Of a stretch of DNA of 64,000 nt, positions 11,901 to 25,100 are shown one piece after another. Below the pieces are notes generated by a model that was not told where the DNA came from, did no database searches, and saw only the letters and a list, made by a program, of their open reading frames with translations. The stretch spans positions 3,353,715-3,417,714 of the forward strand of contig CP154954.1 in NCBI GenBank assembly GCA_039621445.1. Direction: 5' to 3'. This DNA comes from Euglena gracilis. Its lineage: Eukaryota > Euglenida > Euglenophyceae > Euglenales. The position numbers and the translations under genes were made by a program. How positions within the stretch are numbered: the first letter of the stretch is position 1; each line of letters starts with the position of its first letter.

Positions 11901-14900
11901 CCAGAACTTAGCGGCCCCTAAGCCACTTTTTTAGCGCGCATCTTCGGGGGGGGGGGGGTTGGAAAATTGTTGCCAGCCCAATGTACGGGCAGGCAGGCAG
12001 GCAGGCAGGCTGGCTGGCTGGCTGGTTGGCTGGTTGGCTGGCTGGACGTGCATCAACCTTTTACAATCCAACTCACTGTCTTGGTGTGCCTGTCCATGCA
12101 GTGCCAAGCCAAATGGGAGCAGCTGCCCGCAAACCAACACTTCTTGCCGGAGCACAACCTGCTTTTTTAATTTTCCCGAAGACGGTGATGCCTAATACAA
12201 TGGTACACAATACGGGAATACCTGAAATACCCAATACAATACTCCCTCATTCAATGACGCCTAATACGATAAAACCCAATACAATTCCACCTAATGAAAT
12301 ACTACCACCTGTCTGACGGGTATTCCCAAACAGGTGATACCTGACGGGACGCCCGCTTCCCAATTCAGTTCCCTCCTCTGTGTTTGACGACACCCAGGTC
12401 AACCATCGCCGGCCCAGTCACCAGAGCTGTAGCCAGTGGCCACCCAATATCGCTGACCAGTCAACAGAACCTCTTGTCCCAGCCAGGGGTGTTCTTATGG
12501 ATCTCGAGGGACGGGGGGCTGTTTTTTTACAAACTCCGGGGGGGAGGGGGTCCGGAGTGCCCTTGAGTGCCTGCCCGGGCACTACCCCCCACCAGGGGGG
12601 TCGGATTCCGGCCTGTGCCCAGGAAATTTCCTTAGAAAATAGGCCATTTTTTTTGAAAATAGGCCTTTTTGAGCCTTCCGGAGCCTTTGGTGCCAGAGTG
12701 CCTGCTAGGCACTTTTGGCCGAGTGCCCTACCCCCCCCCCTGGGGGGGGAGGGTCGGATTTGAAGTGCCTTGGAGTGCCTGCCCAGGCAGGCACCCCCCC
12801 GGGGTGGGGTCGGCACCCGGCTATAATACAGCCTGGTCCTGAACCGAGAATGAAACCTCCCGTCCCAGCACATTCAATGGAAAATGCATGGGAAAAACGA
12901 CTGAAAAAACGGCCATATTTTGGCAAAAACGGGCCGACTTCGGGGAAAGAAAGTCATTTTTGGCACCCTTGGACCATCGCCCATCCACCCAAACTGTCAA
13001 AAAAAAATGTGTTTTTCAGATTTTCATTTTTGACCCCGTTCAAGCCCCAGTTCAGCCGTCCAGAACTGGGGCCCAAGGGCAGTCCTTAATGGGCGGTCCT
13101 TCCCCTTCCTTATGGGCCGTCCTGGATTTTAGGGGTTCGAACCCTTCAGAGGAAACCAATAGGGTGGAAAACTTGGGTTGACTCAAAAAAGCCGCTGCTT
13201 TGCTCCTTTTCCGGCGCTATGCACCGTACATCGCTCATATACAACGGGAGGAATGAGAGGGAGAAAGAAGGTGGTGCAAATGGTTCTGGATAAGAACAGC
13301 CCCTGGCTTCATTTCAGGAATGGCCGTCCAGGACTGGGGACAGGGGAGGTCAGGAGAGAAGGGTGTCTGCAAGCCTGAGCCCTTGGCAGAACAACAACGT
13401 GGATCCACACAAAAAGACACATAAAACATTAGTAACGACAAAAACGAGTTCTTCTCGGGTGGAGAGGGGGGAGAAAAAAAATGATTTTTGTGCTGCTTAA
13501 AATATTTTAGCCGAAAATATCCAGTATTTCATACGCATTTATTATCTCTCATTTATTGTTACATATTATTTACTATTTATATTATGTATTAATATTAAAT
13601 ATATATTTAATATATGTATTTTTGACACAACTTGAAAAAAAATGTGGGAAATTACTGGCACGAGGTGCTGGAGTGACAAAATGGTGTTCATTCAGGAGAG
13701 TTGACATTTTTTAGACTCAGGGCTGCTAAAAGGTGATGGTGATTTATCCACAAAAAAGATACCTTCTTAATGACGTTGCTGTGTGTTCAAAGGCCTGCAA
13801 AACCCTTCCAGACCCTTCCCCTGGCCGGTACCTACCGTAGAGTAGCTGGCAGGCCTGTGCGATGAGCGTGTCGTCGCTCTGCAGGCAGGTCCACAGACGG
13901 TAGGCGGAGACATTGGGCGGGTTCACCAGCGGGTTGATGTAACGCAGGTCCACGTCGCTGTCGCTGAAGTACTTCCCGTGGGAGGCTGCGGGCAGCGGCG
14001 GCTCGACGCCAACGGCCCGGAGTCCCATTTTTTTGCGCGAATGGACGGGCCAGCCCGATGGCCACGAAAGCAGGACTACGGCATACCACGACTTCGGGCG
14101 ACTTTTTGGCAATCTGGGGGTGAGGAAAAGGTTCGACTTCGGCCATGGGTTCTCCATAACAACTCCATCCCCAGGGTTGGTTTTGGGTTCCCTGAAAAGA
14201 GGCACTATCAGGGCTGTGGTGGGGGTGTGCTGGAGCACTACCCAAAACTCCAGGGGGTGGGGGTCGAAAGTGCCAGGGCTGTTTGGGAAAGTCTGGTGGG
14301 GGGTCAACCCCAACTCTGGGAGGTGGGGGGAGGGTCGACCCGCCCCACCACAGCACCTCGCAAAAAAATTTCCTTTGATGCCAAAGGTGCTGAAGAAAAA
14401 TTTTCACCTGAAATCGGCGCCCCTCAAAATCAGGCAAGAGGACGATAGCAACGACTTGGAATTCTACAGTCCAAGGGCACAGCGCTCCTGGGGCCCAGTG
14501 TGCATGAACACAAAGCGCCCAGTAATGAAACGAGGGGACTCCATTGCTCAGTTGTGCCATGGCACACCCATTTTTTTACATTGCAAAAATAAAAACACAT
14601 TGCGCTTTGGGCGCAATACTTCTAATTTTTTGTAATTCTACATATGTGGGTGATCGTTGCCGAACTTCAACAATTATAACAAAATAAACCCCCCACTTAA
14701 TCACCAGGTTTTGAATAGTGCTGAGCTCTTAATGGGGCATGTAATAAAGCCAGAAAAGACTTGCATTGCAAATTTCGTGTAATTTATAACTTGCAAATGA
14801 CATCATTGCAATTTACGGTGACTTGCAGTAATTTTACGAAAAATTTCTGAATGTTAATGAAAGCTTAACCCCCCCCATACCCCAGACACCCGGTTTATTG

Positions 14901-17900
14901 GATCTTTTTCGAACTTTTTGACCTGGTTTTGACCCGAAGTCCATGGGTTTCAGGCCCAAAACGGGGCGCCGGGGCGTAAACGCTCATTTTCGGCTCGAAA
15001 ACAGGTTTTCCGGGTCCGGGAGGCCAAAGAACATCGTTTCGGGCAAATGATGTTTTCGATATTTTTCGACTTTTTTTTTTGACCCGGTTTTGACCCAAAG
15101 TCAATGGGTTTCGGGCCCAAAACGGGACGCTGGCGGGTCGAAAAATGCTCATTTTCGGCTGAAAGACAGGTTTTCCGGGTCCGGGAGGCAAAAAAAAACA
15201 TTGTTTCAGGCAAAAAAAAACGGCGAAGTCAAAACAAGCCAAAAACTGTACAAAATGGCCAAACTTGGCCGAAGAATGGCCGTAACTCGAGCTAGATGGC
15301 GAGTTGCGGGGAAATCAAAATAGTGTTAGATAGGGCGTTCCAAGGGCTTCAAAGCAGGTCTCGGATGTTTCCTTTGATTTTGCTACACTTCCGAGATATT
15401 TTGAAAACATTGATATTTTTTTAAACCCCAAAAACAGCCCCAAATGGCCCTAAAACGGGCCAAAATTGGCCGAAAAATGGCCGTAACTCAAGCTACACGA
15501 AGAGTTGAGGAAAAATAAACCATGGTTGGATTGAGCATTCCAAGGGCTTCATTTTTGCACTCGAACATTTTCTTTGATTTTGCTTCATTGTTGAGATATT
15601 TTAGAAAAAATCAATTTTTGGCCCAAAAACGGCCAAAAAAACACCGCAAAATGGCCGTTTTGGGCCGCAAAAGCACAAGGCCAAGGCGTTTCGGCGGCCA
15701 AAACGGCGAATGGGGGGCGGTAGAGGGTCTCCAGGGGTATATTTCATCAGACATTTCCGAAAATAATGTACGTTTTCTCGAGATATTTTCGATTTTTTGA
15801 CCGATTTTTTGGACCCCGGCGAAATGGCAGAGTCGAAAGAGGGGGGGGGGGCAATCCTACCCAGCTTGGACCCCTTCGCGTGTGAATAACTCGGGCATAC
15901 CCCATTCCTTGGATTTTTTTGGACTGTTTTGACCCAAAAATGGCCCATAATCCATGGGTTTTGGGACAAAAAGGGGGCGCCGGGGGGGGGGGATCGTAAA
16001 ACGCTCATTTTCTTTTGATTTTAGGCTCAAAAAAATTTTCCGGGTCCAGGTGGTCAAAAAACAGAGTTTCAGGCTAAAAAAAAAAGAGTTCTTTTTCGAT
16101 TTTTTGACTTTTTTTTGACCAAAAATGGCCGAAAACGGTCAAAACGAGCCAAAACTGAACAAAACGGCCAAAATTGGCCGGAAAATGGCCGTAGCTCGGG
16201 TTAGGGGAGTTTCGGGGAAATCAAAATACTGTTAGATTGGGCATTTTAAGCGCTTCAATTGACTGGCAAATTATCACCATGATCCTGGATCCGTTCCCGG
16301 AATTTCTTTCAGTCGCCTGCAACTGGATTTTTTGTTTCCGAATCACCTCCGTTTGACCCCCAACTCCCTGTCAGGCCCGAGTTATTCAGCCGTGAAGGGG
16401 GGGTAGGATTGGCCCCCCCTCACTCTGTCGTTTTGCCGGGTCCAAAAATGGGTCAAAAATTCAATCTTCGAAAATATCTCGAGAAAATGTTCATTAACTC
16501 CGGTACTGTCCCGCTGACAAAGTGTATCCCCAGAGGCCCTCTATCGCCCCCCATTCGCCGCTGTGGCCGCCGACACGCCTGGCCCGTGTTCCGGTGCGCT
16601 TTTGTGGCCCAAAACGGCCATTGTGGGGTGTGTTTTGGACCGTTTTTTTTTTGCTCAAAAAATCGATTTTTCCAAGATATCTCGAAATGTCCAGAGAGCA
16701 AAAAGGAAGCCCTTGGAATGCCCAATCCAACCATGCTTTACTTTTTCCCCAACTCTTTGTGTAGCCCGAGTTGTGGCCATTTTTTCGGTCAATTTTGGCC
16801 CGTTTCTGGGACCATTTTGGCATTTTGGGTCGTTTTCAGGGTCAAAAATTGATGTTTTTGAAATATCGCGGAGATGAAGCAAAATCAAAGGAAATGTGCA
16901 GAGACCTAAATTGCAGCCCAGACAATGCCCTATCTAACAGTATTTCGATTTCCACGCAACTCCGCGCCTAGATCGGAATATGGCCGATTTACAGCCCAAC
17001 ACAGCGCGGCAGCCTTGCGATTTAGCGGGGTTCGACCCCCCCTTTTGCTCAGGGGTAAGCTTCGCTCAAGTCAGCGAGTACAGAGGTAGGAGACAGGTCC
17101 CTGTAAGGACAGGCCAACGAGTACAGAGGTTGGAGGACAGTTTCCCAGTGGGTCCGGGTCGGGGGAAAAAAAGTTGACTATTTTGACCTTGGAGAAAAAA
17201 AAGTTTTTTTCTTGAAACTTGTACCCAGACGCGAGGAAAAATGTCTGGAAAGAATTTCCTTCTAACCGTGGAAATTGTCGTTTTTTAAACAGAATAATTC
17301 AAAAAAAATCCTTAGCAGACAGTTCAGTGGGTACAAAGGGAGGAGACAGGTCAGGACAAGACAGCAGGTGAGGGGGTAGAGGGCAGCGGGGAAGGAAGGT
17401 ACAAATGTAGTTTCAAATGAACAGAAGCGCTCCCACCAGTCGGCGAGCAATGGTATTGTCCAGATTCTGATTTCCCGGGGTTTTCTTAAAGACCCGGGGG
17501 GGGGGGGGAGGCCGACTGGAAAAAAGTGCTGGGTTGAAAAAGGTGCTGGCTGGACCCCCCCCCGGGGGGGTCCGGGGGGGTGGTTCGAACCCGTATGGGA
17601 GCTGGACCCGGTGGGCACCCGAAAAATGCCAAAAAAGCCCAGCTGGGTTGGCATTTTTCAGCCAAAAATAGGAGACAAAAACCGAAAAACCACCCAAAAT
17701 GGCCATTTTTGGGCCATCCTTGACTCCATTTCAAAAATTTTCGGCACTTTTTCGGTCCAGTCCGGCGCCAAAAATTTCTTTTTCCAGTCTTTCGGCGCCA
17801 AAATTTTTTCGGTCCAGTCCGGCTTCGCCGGGCTGGACACAATTTTATTTCAGCAGACCCCGATGGGGGGGGGGGTCCGCAGCCCGGAAGGGAGGTGCTG

Positions 17901-18669
17901 GCTGGAAAAAAAGTGCTGGATGGCTGAAACCCCCGCAGGTAGGGTCCCTCGGGCTTAAGAAAACCCTGCTAGTTTCATAGTATCCCTCAGGATGATAAAA
18001 ATGTGTCATCGGTGAATTGACGAATTTACGAAATAGCAACAGAAGTACTCAAGGCACAAACCCCCTTGAACGCCCTTGGATGTCGAATATTGTCGAGGGG
18101 AGTCATTTCAGACCACCAACAAGCAATGGCATAATTCGGATGGCATTAGAGGAAAGCACAGATTACAAATCCTTGCTATCTAACCCCCATATCATCATCA
18201 CACACTCAGAAAAAAATAAAGCCAGCGCTGGGTGCTATCATGTAGCCATTGGGCTGGCGGAAAAAAAGCACAAGCCGGTCTCCTGCAAGTGTCCCCAAGA
18301 GAGCAGGTATCAAGTTATCTTCTGGTGTTACATTTATGTACATATAATATTTATAGGCATAAACATGCACACATACATACATACATACATACATACATAC
18401 ATACATACATACATACATACATACATACATACATACATAGATACATACATACATACATAGATACATACATACATACATACATACATACATACATACATAC
18501 ATACATACATACATACATACATACATACATACATACATACATACATACAGACATACATACAGACACATACATACATACATACATACATACATACATACAT
18601 ACATACATACATACATACATACATACATACATACATACATACATACATACATACATACATACATACATA

Positions 18670-18713
<44 letters not shown>

Positions 18714-18882
18714 TACATACATACATACATACATACATACATACATACAGACATACATACAGACATACATACATACATACAGACATACATACATACATAC
18801 ATACATACATACATACATACATACATACATACATACATACATACATACATACATACATACATACATACATACATACATACAT

Positions 18883-18931
<49 letters not shown>

Positions 18932-18995
18932 TACATACATACATACATACATACATACATACATACATACATACATACATACATACATACATACA

Positions 18996-19027
<32 letters not shown>

Positions 19028-19145
19028 CATACATACATACATACATACATACATACATACATACATACATACATACATACATACATACATACATACATAC
19101 ATACATACATACATACATACATACATACATACATACATACATACA

Positions 19146-19176
<31 letters not shown>

Positions 19177-22100
19177 GTACGTACGTACGTACATACATGC
19201 ATGCATGCATACAACCCCCGCACCACAGAATTTTCGCAAATTTTGGGTTAACGGGGATTTTGGCTGGGGAAATTTTTTAATTTTTTTTGAAAAATGACTG
19301 CATACTGTACATGGTTTTTTAATGGAAAACCACATTTTTTCACAAAAAAGTCTCAACGATTTCAGGGTTAAAAATTGGTAGTTTTTAGGGGGGGGGTGGA
19401 AAAAACAAACGAAGGTCAAAAAAAAGTGCACCAAATTTTGGCACAGTCAAAACTGACATTACTGACATTTCTTCTCTTCGAATTTTTTGGGCTTTTCAAT
19501 GGCACTTTTTTGCTTCAAAAACCTTCAAAATCAAAATTTTGAGAAATCGTTGAATTTTTGGAAGGCGTGAAAAAATGGGGTTTTGGGGGTTTTTTGGGAG
19601 GTCCCAAAATGGGTCAAAAAAAATATTTTGGGAATAAAATTTCGGTCGAAAAAATTGGTCCTCCCGGAAATACGGGAAGAGGTGGTGGGGAGGGGTGGTC
19701 GAACCCCCCACCCACCACCCTGGCTGTTTGGCCGATTCCCGTTCTGCCCTGGGGGCGGGTATCTCCTCTCCTCGCACTCCTGAAGGGGGCACTTGGCCAT
19801 CCGGGAACCCGGCCAGCTCGCTCTGCAGCTGGTCGCTGAGGGTCGCCGCCGCGATGTTGATCGTCAGCAGCATCCACGTCCCGTTCTGGGCTGCGAACTG
19901 GGCTTAGGGGCCGACCCTCAGGGGTATTTTTAGGACCCAAGGCGGGGGGAGGGGATCCGGACCCACCCACCCACCCACCCCGGGGGGGCAGGGCAGAACG
20001 GGAAGGCCTGGTGGGGGGAGGGGTCGACCCGCCCACCCGGGAGGTGGGGGGGGGGGGGCAGGTCACGGGACGTGGGTTCGTGGGAGGTTGGGTCGCCACG
20101 GCCCAACCAACAACGGTGATTTGGTTGGGTCACGGTCGGCCACAGCCAGCCACGGCCGGCCGCAGACCAACCCAAAAAAGTGATTTGTTGGGCCGCGGCC
20201 CAACCAAAATGACAATTTGGTTGGGCGGCAGCCAGTCGCGACCCAACCAACCTCCCACGAAGTTTCCTCCCGTGACATCCCAGCCGGGGTGGGGGGTCGA
20301 CCACCCACTACAGCATTTTCACCAATTTTGGGGAAACGGGGGTTTAAGCCAGGGAAACTTTTTGAATTTTTTTCTGAAAATTGAACCCCGAACACATGGT
20401 TTTTTGATGGAAAACCACATTTTTTCACAACCAAATTTTGGCTCAATCAAATTTTACTGAATTTTGGATTTTCAATGGCATTTTTTTGCTTCAAAAAATA
20501 CTCTCAAAATCAAAATCTTGAGAAAATGTTGAAATTTTGGAAAGTGTGAAAAAATGGGGTTTTGGGGGGTTTTTGAGGCGTCCTACATGGGTCCCAAAAT
20601 GGGTCCAAAGTACACCCGGCGCCAAAGGCGGCGGGGAAAAAAATTTTGGGTCCAAAAAATGGTGCCACCAGAAAAATGGGAAGCGGTGGTGGGGGGGTGG
20701 TTGACCCCAGGCTTGTGCTTACCGACCGGGGGGGTGGTATAGGGTGCCTGCCCCTGGCAGGCACATCCCCCCCCCGGTTCCGGGGGGTTCCGGGGGTTCC
20801 GGTGGGGACCCAGAAAATTTTTATTGAAAATGGCCTTTTCTGTGTCCCCGGCGCCTTTGGCGCCGGGGTCGGAGGGGGTGCCTGCTATGGGCAGTCACCC
20901 CCTCCGACCCCGGCTTGGGTTTTGGGGGGTGCCTGCTATGGGCAGGCACCCCCCAAAACCCAACCCCCCCGAAGGGGGGGTCGGATGGGGTACTATGGGT
21001 GCCTTCCCCTAGCACCCCCCCCCCCTGTGGGGTAGGCGCCCGACTAAGCAAAAGCCTGGTCGACCCCCCCACCCACCACCCTGGCTGTTTGGACGTTTCC
21101 CGTTCTGCCCTGCCGGGGGGGGGGGGTCGAGGACCCGTTCTGGGGGGTCGATTTTGGGTGCCAAAAAATTTTTTTCGCCGCTTTGCTCCGAAAATAGAGC
21201 ACTCCCCGCCCCCAGCAGGGGCCAACCCGGGGGGGCTGGCCCCAAAGAGGGCTCAAAATTGTAAAAGAGCAAAAAAAATGCCCTTTTACATCACTTTTAA
21301 GCACCTTGCATCCTGGTTCCATGAGGGGCCACAAGCCCCGGGGTAACGGATGCCACGGGCCGGCCCCTGTGCTCTGCCGGCGGACCAGTGCCACTTGGCC
21401 CGTCCACTTGTTGAACGCCATCGTCGGCAGCCAGCCGTTCTCCCATTGCGGCAGCTTGGGGCCCGGCGCAACTCTTGGGGGGGAGGGGGAAGGGCGGGTT
21501 GCCACACTGACAACGACTGAGCCCCGGGGGGGGGGGGGGGGGCGTGGGCAGGGAGTTGAGAAATCGAAGACGAGGACGAGCAAATGTGCAACCCAATAAA
21601 TGTGTGAAAATATGTGTAAATGTGTAAATGTGTGAAGGTGTGACCCCAAAAAAAAAACTCTGATGTTTGTTTTGAATTTTCTCCAATTTAACGAACAACA
21701 ATGTGCGGGTATGGATGAGGTTTGAGGCTGGCTGGATCCATGGCCTGGAGGTGTAAAAAATGGATTTGCCACTTTTGCCAAATTTGCCACTTCTGTGGGG
21801 GCTCTCTTGCCATCAACTCCGACAATGCAACTTCCCCACCCGCCACGATTCCTGAGCTGTGGAATATGCTGGGCATCTTGAATATTTTGAGCAGAAAAAA
21901 TTCATTTTCTGACGGCTTGGCCCTCTGTTTAAGATTCTTCAAATCACACACAAATCCCAGGGTCTTCGGGTACTCAAACCCCATCTTAAGCATGAGCATG
22001 GTCAAAAAAATGGGCTTTGAGGGTGGGGCCTGTCGTAGTAGGCAGAGGGAGCGGGTTGAGACGCAATCAAGCGCGTTGGCTTTCCTGTGATCTGGTCCAC

Positions 22101-25100
22101 CTGCGTCACGTTGCTTTGTGGGTCCACACTTTGTCCGCAACCCTAAAAAAATGCATCTGTCAAAACGTGCGGCTTCAATTTTCTTAAATAAAAAAACAAG
22201 GATGGATTTGGAGGAAGGGATGGAAACAGAGATGAAAAGTAATACAACGAACAGGAGTTTCTTCCAAAAGAAAATAATATTTTTATTTCAGGAAACAAAA
22301 CTTCTCTTTTGCTTCTTTCTTCTTTCAGGAACGAAAAGCATTTGTTGCAATAAAAAAAAACAGAGAACGGAACAATTCAGGGCGGCCCCAGCCCAGAACT
22401 GACACCTTTTCATTGGCGGCCATCGCCATTGGGGTGCTGTACACTGTGCGGTTCCCGAAGGTGCTGTTGAGGAAAGTGTTGTAGAACGCCACGAACGTTA
22501 CAAAGAAAGTGGGGATGTAGGAACCAGGGGCAGGGGCAACACGAAACCTTGGACGGGTGACCAGACACATTGCTTTGAGTTGAAAGAAATGCAGCGCGAC
22601 AGAAGACTATCCTCAAAATCCATCAACAATCTGATTTATATGACCACAGGTGAAAAATTTGGCAACGTTTTGCCACGTTACTAATCTAACACCAACCAGA
22701 AAAACACAAAGCCCCCCCCCCGCCAGGTTGAGCTCCCCAAGGGTGCAAATAAGGGCCAGGCGATGAATTTTTGGGGCGGATGTTGCGACTTTTCAAAAAG
22801 AATGATTTTTTATGCCCCGGAAAGTGAAAAAGCCACTACCATGCAGCCACCCGAAGAGTGGCTGGAAATAAATAAACCTAAATAAACAAACAAAGGAAGC
22901 AAAAATCTCAGGGCCGGAAGAAGGCAGCTGGCTGGAAAAAGGCTGCTGGCTGACCCCCAGGGTCAAGTTTTCTTGCCCTGGGGGCAAGAAAACCAAAAAA
23001 AATGGGCCAAAAAAATAGGACAAAAATGCGCGAAAATGGGTCAGATTGAGATTGGAAAAATTTGGGGCCAAAACCCTATTTGTTTTGCACAATTGGCAGT
23101 TTTTTTTGGACATTTTTTTGCGCTTTCAATTTTTTGGTACCTAGTTCGACCGTGGGCCGGCCCCTGCTCCAGCCTGGGACCTCTGGGGGCGCGGGAGGGT
23201 CAGCCAGCAACCTTATTCCAGCCATCCCAAATTTTTCACCCTCTGAGCTGGACCCCCTGGGGCTTGTTAAAAAAAAACACCCTGGTGGCAACTGCAAGCA
23301 GTCACAGTATTTGCATATGTGTTTGCGCACATGTTGTTGCATATGTATTGTGCACACTGTCGGAAACTTTCTTGAATGTTTCTCTGCTCCTGTCATCAGA
23401 TGGATGCAACCAATCAAAATATTATTTCTAATAAAATATGTAATATAAACCCCCCCCAAATATAAAACCCCCCCGGTTTTATAATTGGGCGGAAATTTCA
23501 AGACCCCGAGGGGGGGTTTTATATTTGGGGGGGGGGTTATATTCGGTCGGAAAAATCAACTTCCCGGTGGGCTGAAGTAGACACTTTTTTGGTCTAAAAT
23601 AACAAATACGCCCACCCTTGGGGGTCCAAAAACTTCATTTTTCGGGCGAAGGAGCAATTTTCACATGTTTTGGTAAAAATTGTTCCCAAATCTGCCAAAA
23701 ATGACAATTTTGGGAGAAATTTTGTCGAAAATTTTTCCTTCCGGCGCTTCGCGCCGGAGGGGGGGTTTTATATTTGGGCGGGATTTCAAGGTCCTCAGGG
23801 GGGGTTTTATATTTGGGGGGGGTTTGTATTTGGGGGGGGGGGTTATATTTGGGGGGGGGGTTAGTATTGAACACAGGGCTGGATTGAGGTTTGCAAAAAA
23901 ACCTCAACCTCAATGTCGACAACCTCAACCTCAACCTCAACCTGAAAGTCGCCTCAATGTCCAAAAAAAATGAGAAAATTGAACTCACAAAAAGCATCAA
24001 CTGGACAATCTCTTCTTGAAAACCCTTCCTCAAAGACAAGTTTGGTAAGTTTGTGTCAACGCACAACATATTCGGTTTGGAAACAAGAATAAATGCGTGG
24101 GTTGGTGATTTTAAAACTTGAGATAAATGATGAATTGCTCAATTTTTTGAAAAAATCCAGGTAACTTGCAAAGTTTTTGTTATTGACTCTTTCTCCTTTG
24201 AATTTTGACCAAAAAGTGACATTGAGGTATCATTGAGGTTGGAAAACCTCAACGGATGTGTATTTGGGATTTTTTGTAGAGAGTATTGGGTCGATAGGGA
24301 ACAAGGCTCGTAATTTTGCCTCAAACCCCATCCAATCGTCCCCATATTCCCCTTACTCAGCCCCCTCAGATCACACCATTGGGCCTTTGGGCCTTTAGAG
24401 GAATCTGTTTTGCCAACCCCTTTGGCGTAAACCCCTGATACAAAGTCCTTCAACACCATACATAAACCCGCCCCCATTGAATAACCTGGTCATATACAGT
24501 ATGCAGAAAATTCCTTCAAAAATGCCTGGGGATGTGCTCTTTTCTGCAGGAGAAGACGTCGAAAAGTTTCCACCTTCTCCTTAAAAGGAAAAATGTTTCA
24601 TCGTGCATTTTTTATGTAGATTTTGGGAGCATCCTGGATCGAAACATGTGCCATTTGAGGGCAAAAGCCACAAATGACAAAACTTTAACAAAAAAAAAGG
24701 TCTAGGGGGAAAATCAGGGCCAAAATGCAGAATTTCTCAAAGTCAAAAAAAATTCCAGCAAAAATCAATAAACCAGCGGGGAAAGAACAAAAATCCACAA
24801 ATTTTGGCAATATCAAAAACACAAAAAACAAAATGAGTTTGCATCCCACCCTCGCAATATGACCCGCCAATGAGACCCAGCTTTTATTCTCCAGGTGGTC
24901 AACTTGACTTTGACACCTGAATGCAACTACACCTACCTCACCTTGCACGTCAGAGGGACCATGTGACACCTCCCCAGCAGGAAAATGACAACCTCAAGAT
25001 GGGACAGGTACACATTTGCAAACACCATTCGAAAAATCACCGGTTAAAAGGCGAATTCCACACCTCAAAGAAGAAGATGTGAAAGGTTGTGGAGACGTTC

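Larger units (their letters stand above)
14400..19790. other. long cyclase intron filled with repeats
   Basis: Roughly 5.4 kb with no exon found. It contains the tandem and inverted families at 14890-16970, foldback sequence around 17500-17940, the ACAT satellite at 18362-19206 and one copy of the repeat at 19230-19710. An AT-rich stretch lies between 13500 and 13640 in the preceding intron. Confidence 0.6.

Noticed and set aside
18206-19434. Open frames of up to 366 codons on both strands
   Set aside because: They are translations of the ACAT satellite (HTYI / YVCM repeats) with no independent coding signal.
23890-23950. CCTCAA tandem resembling a telomere repeat
   Set aside because: Only about 60 bp, degenerate, and internal to a gene; no chromosome end.
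24850-24916. Possible small cyclase exon with HLENKSWVSLAGHIAR
   Set aside because: The phase does not fit the 25064-25231 exon; the matching phase would give an immediate stop.
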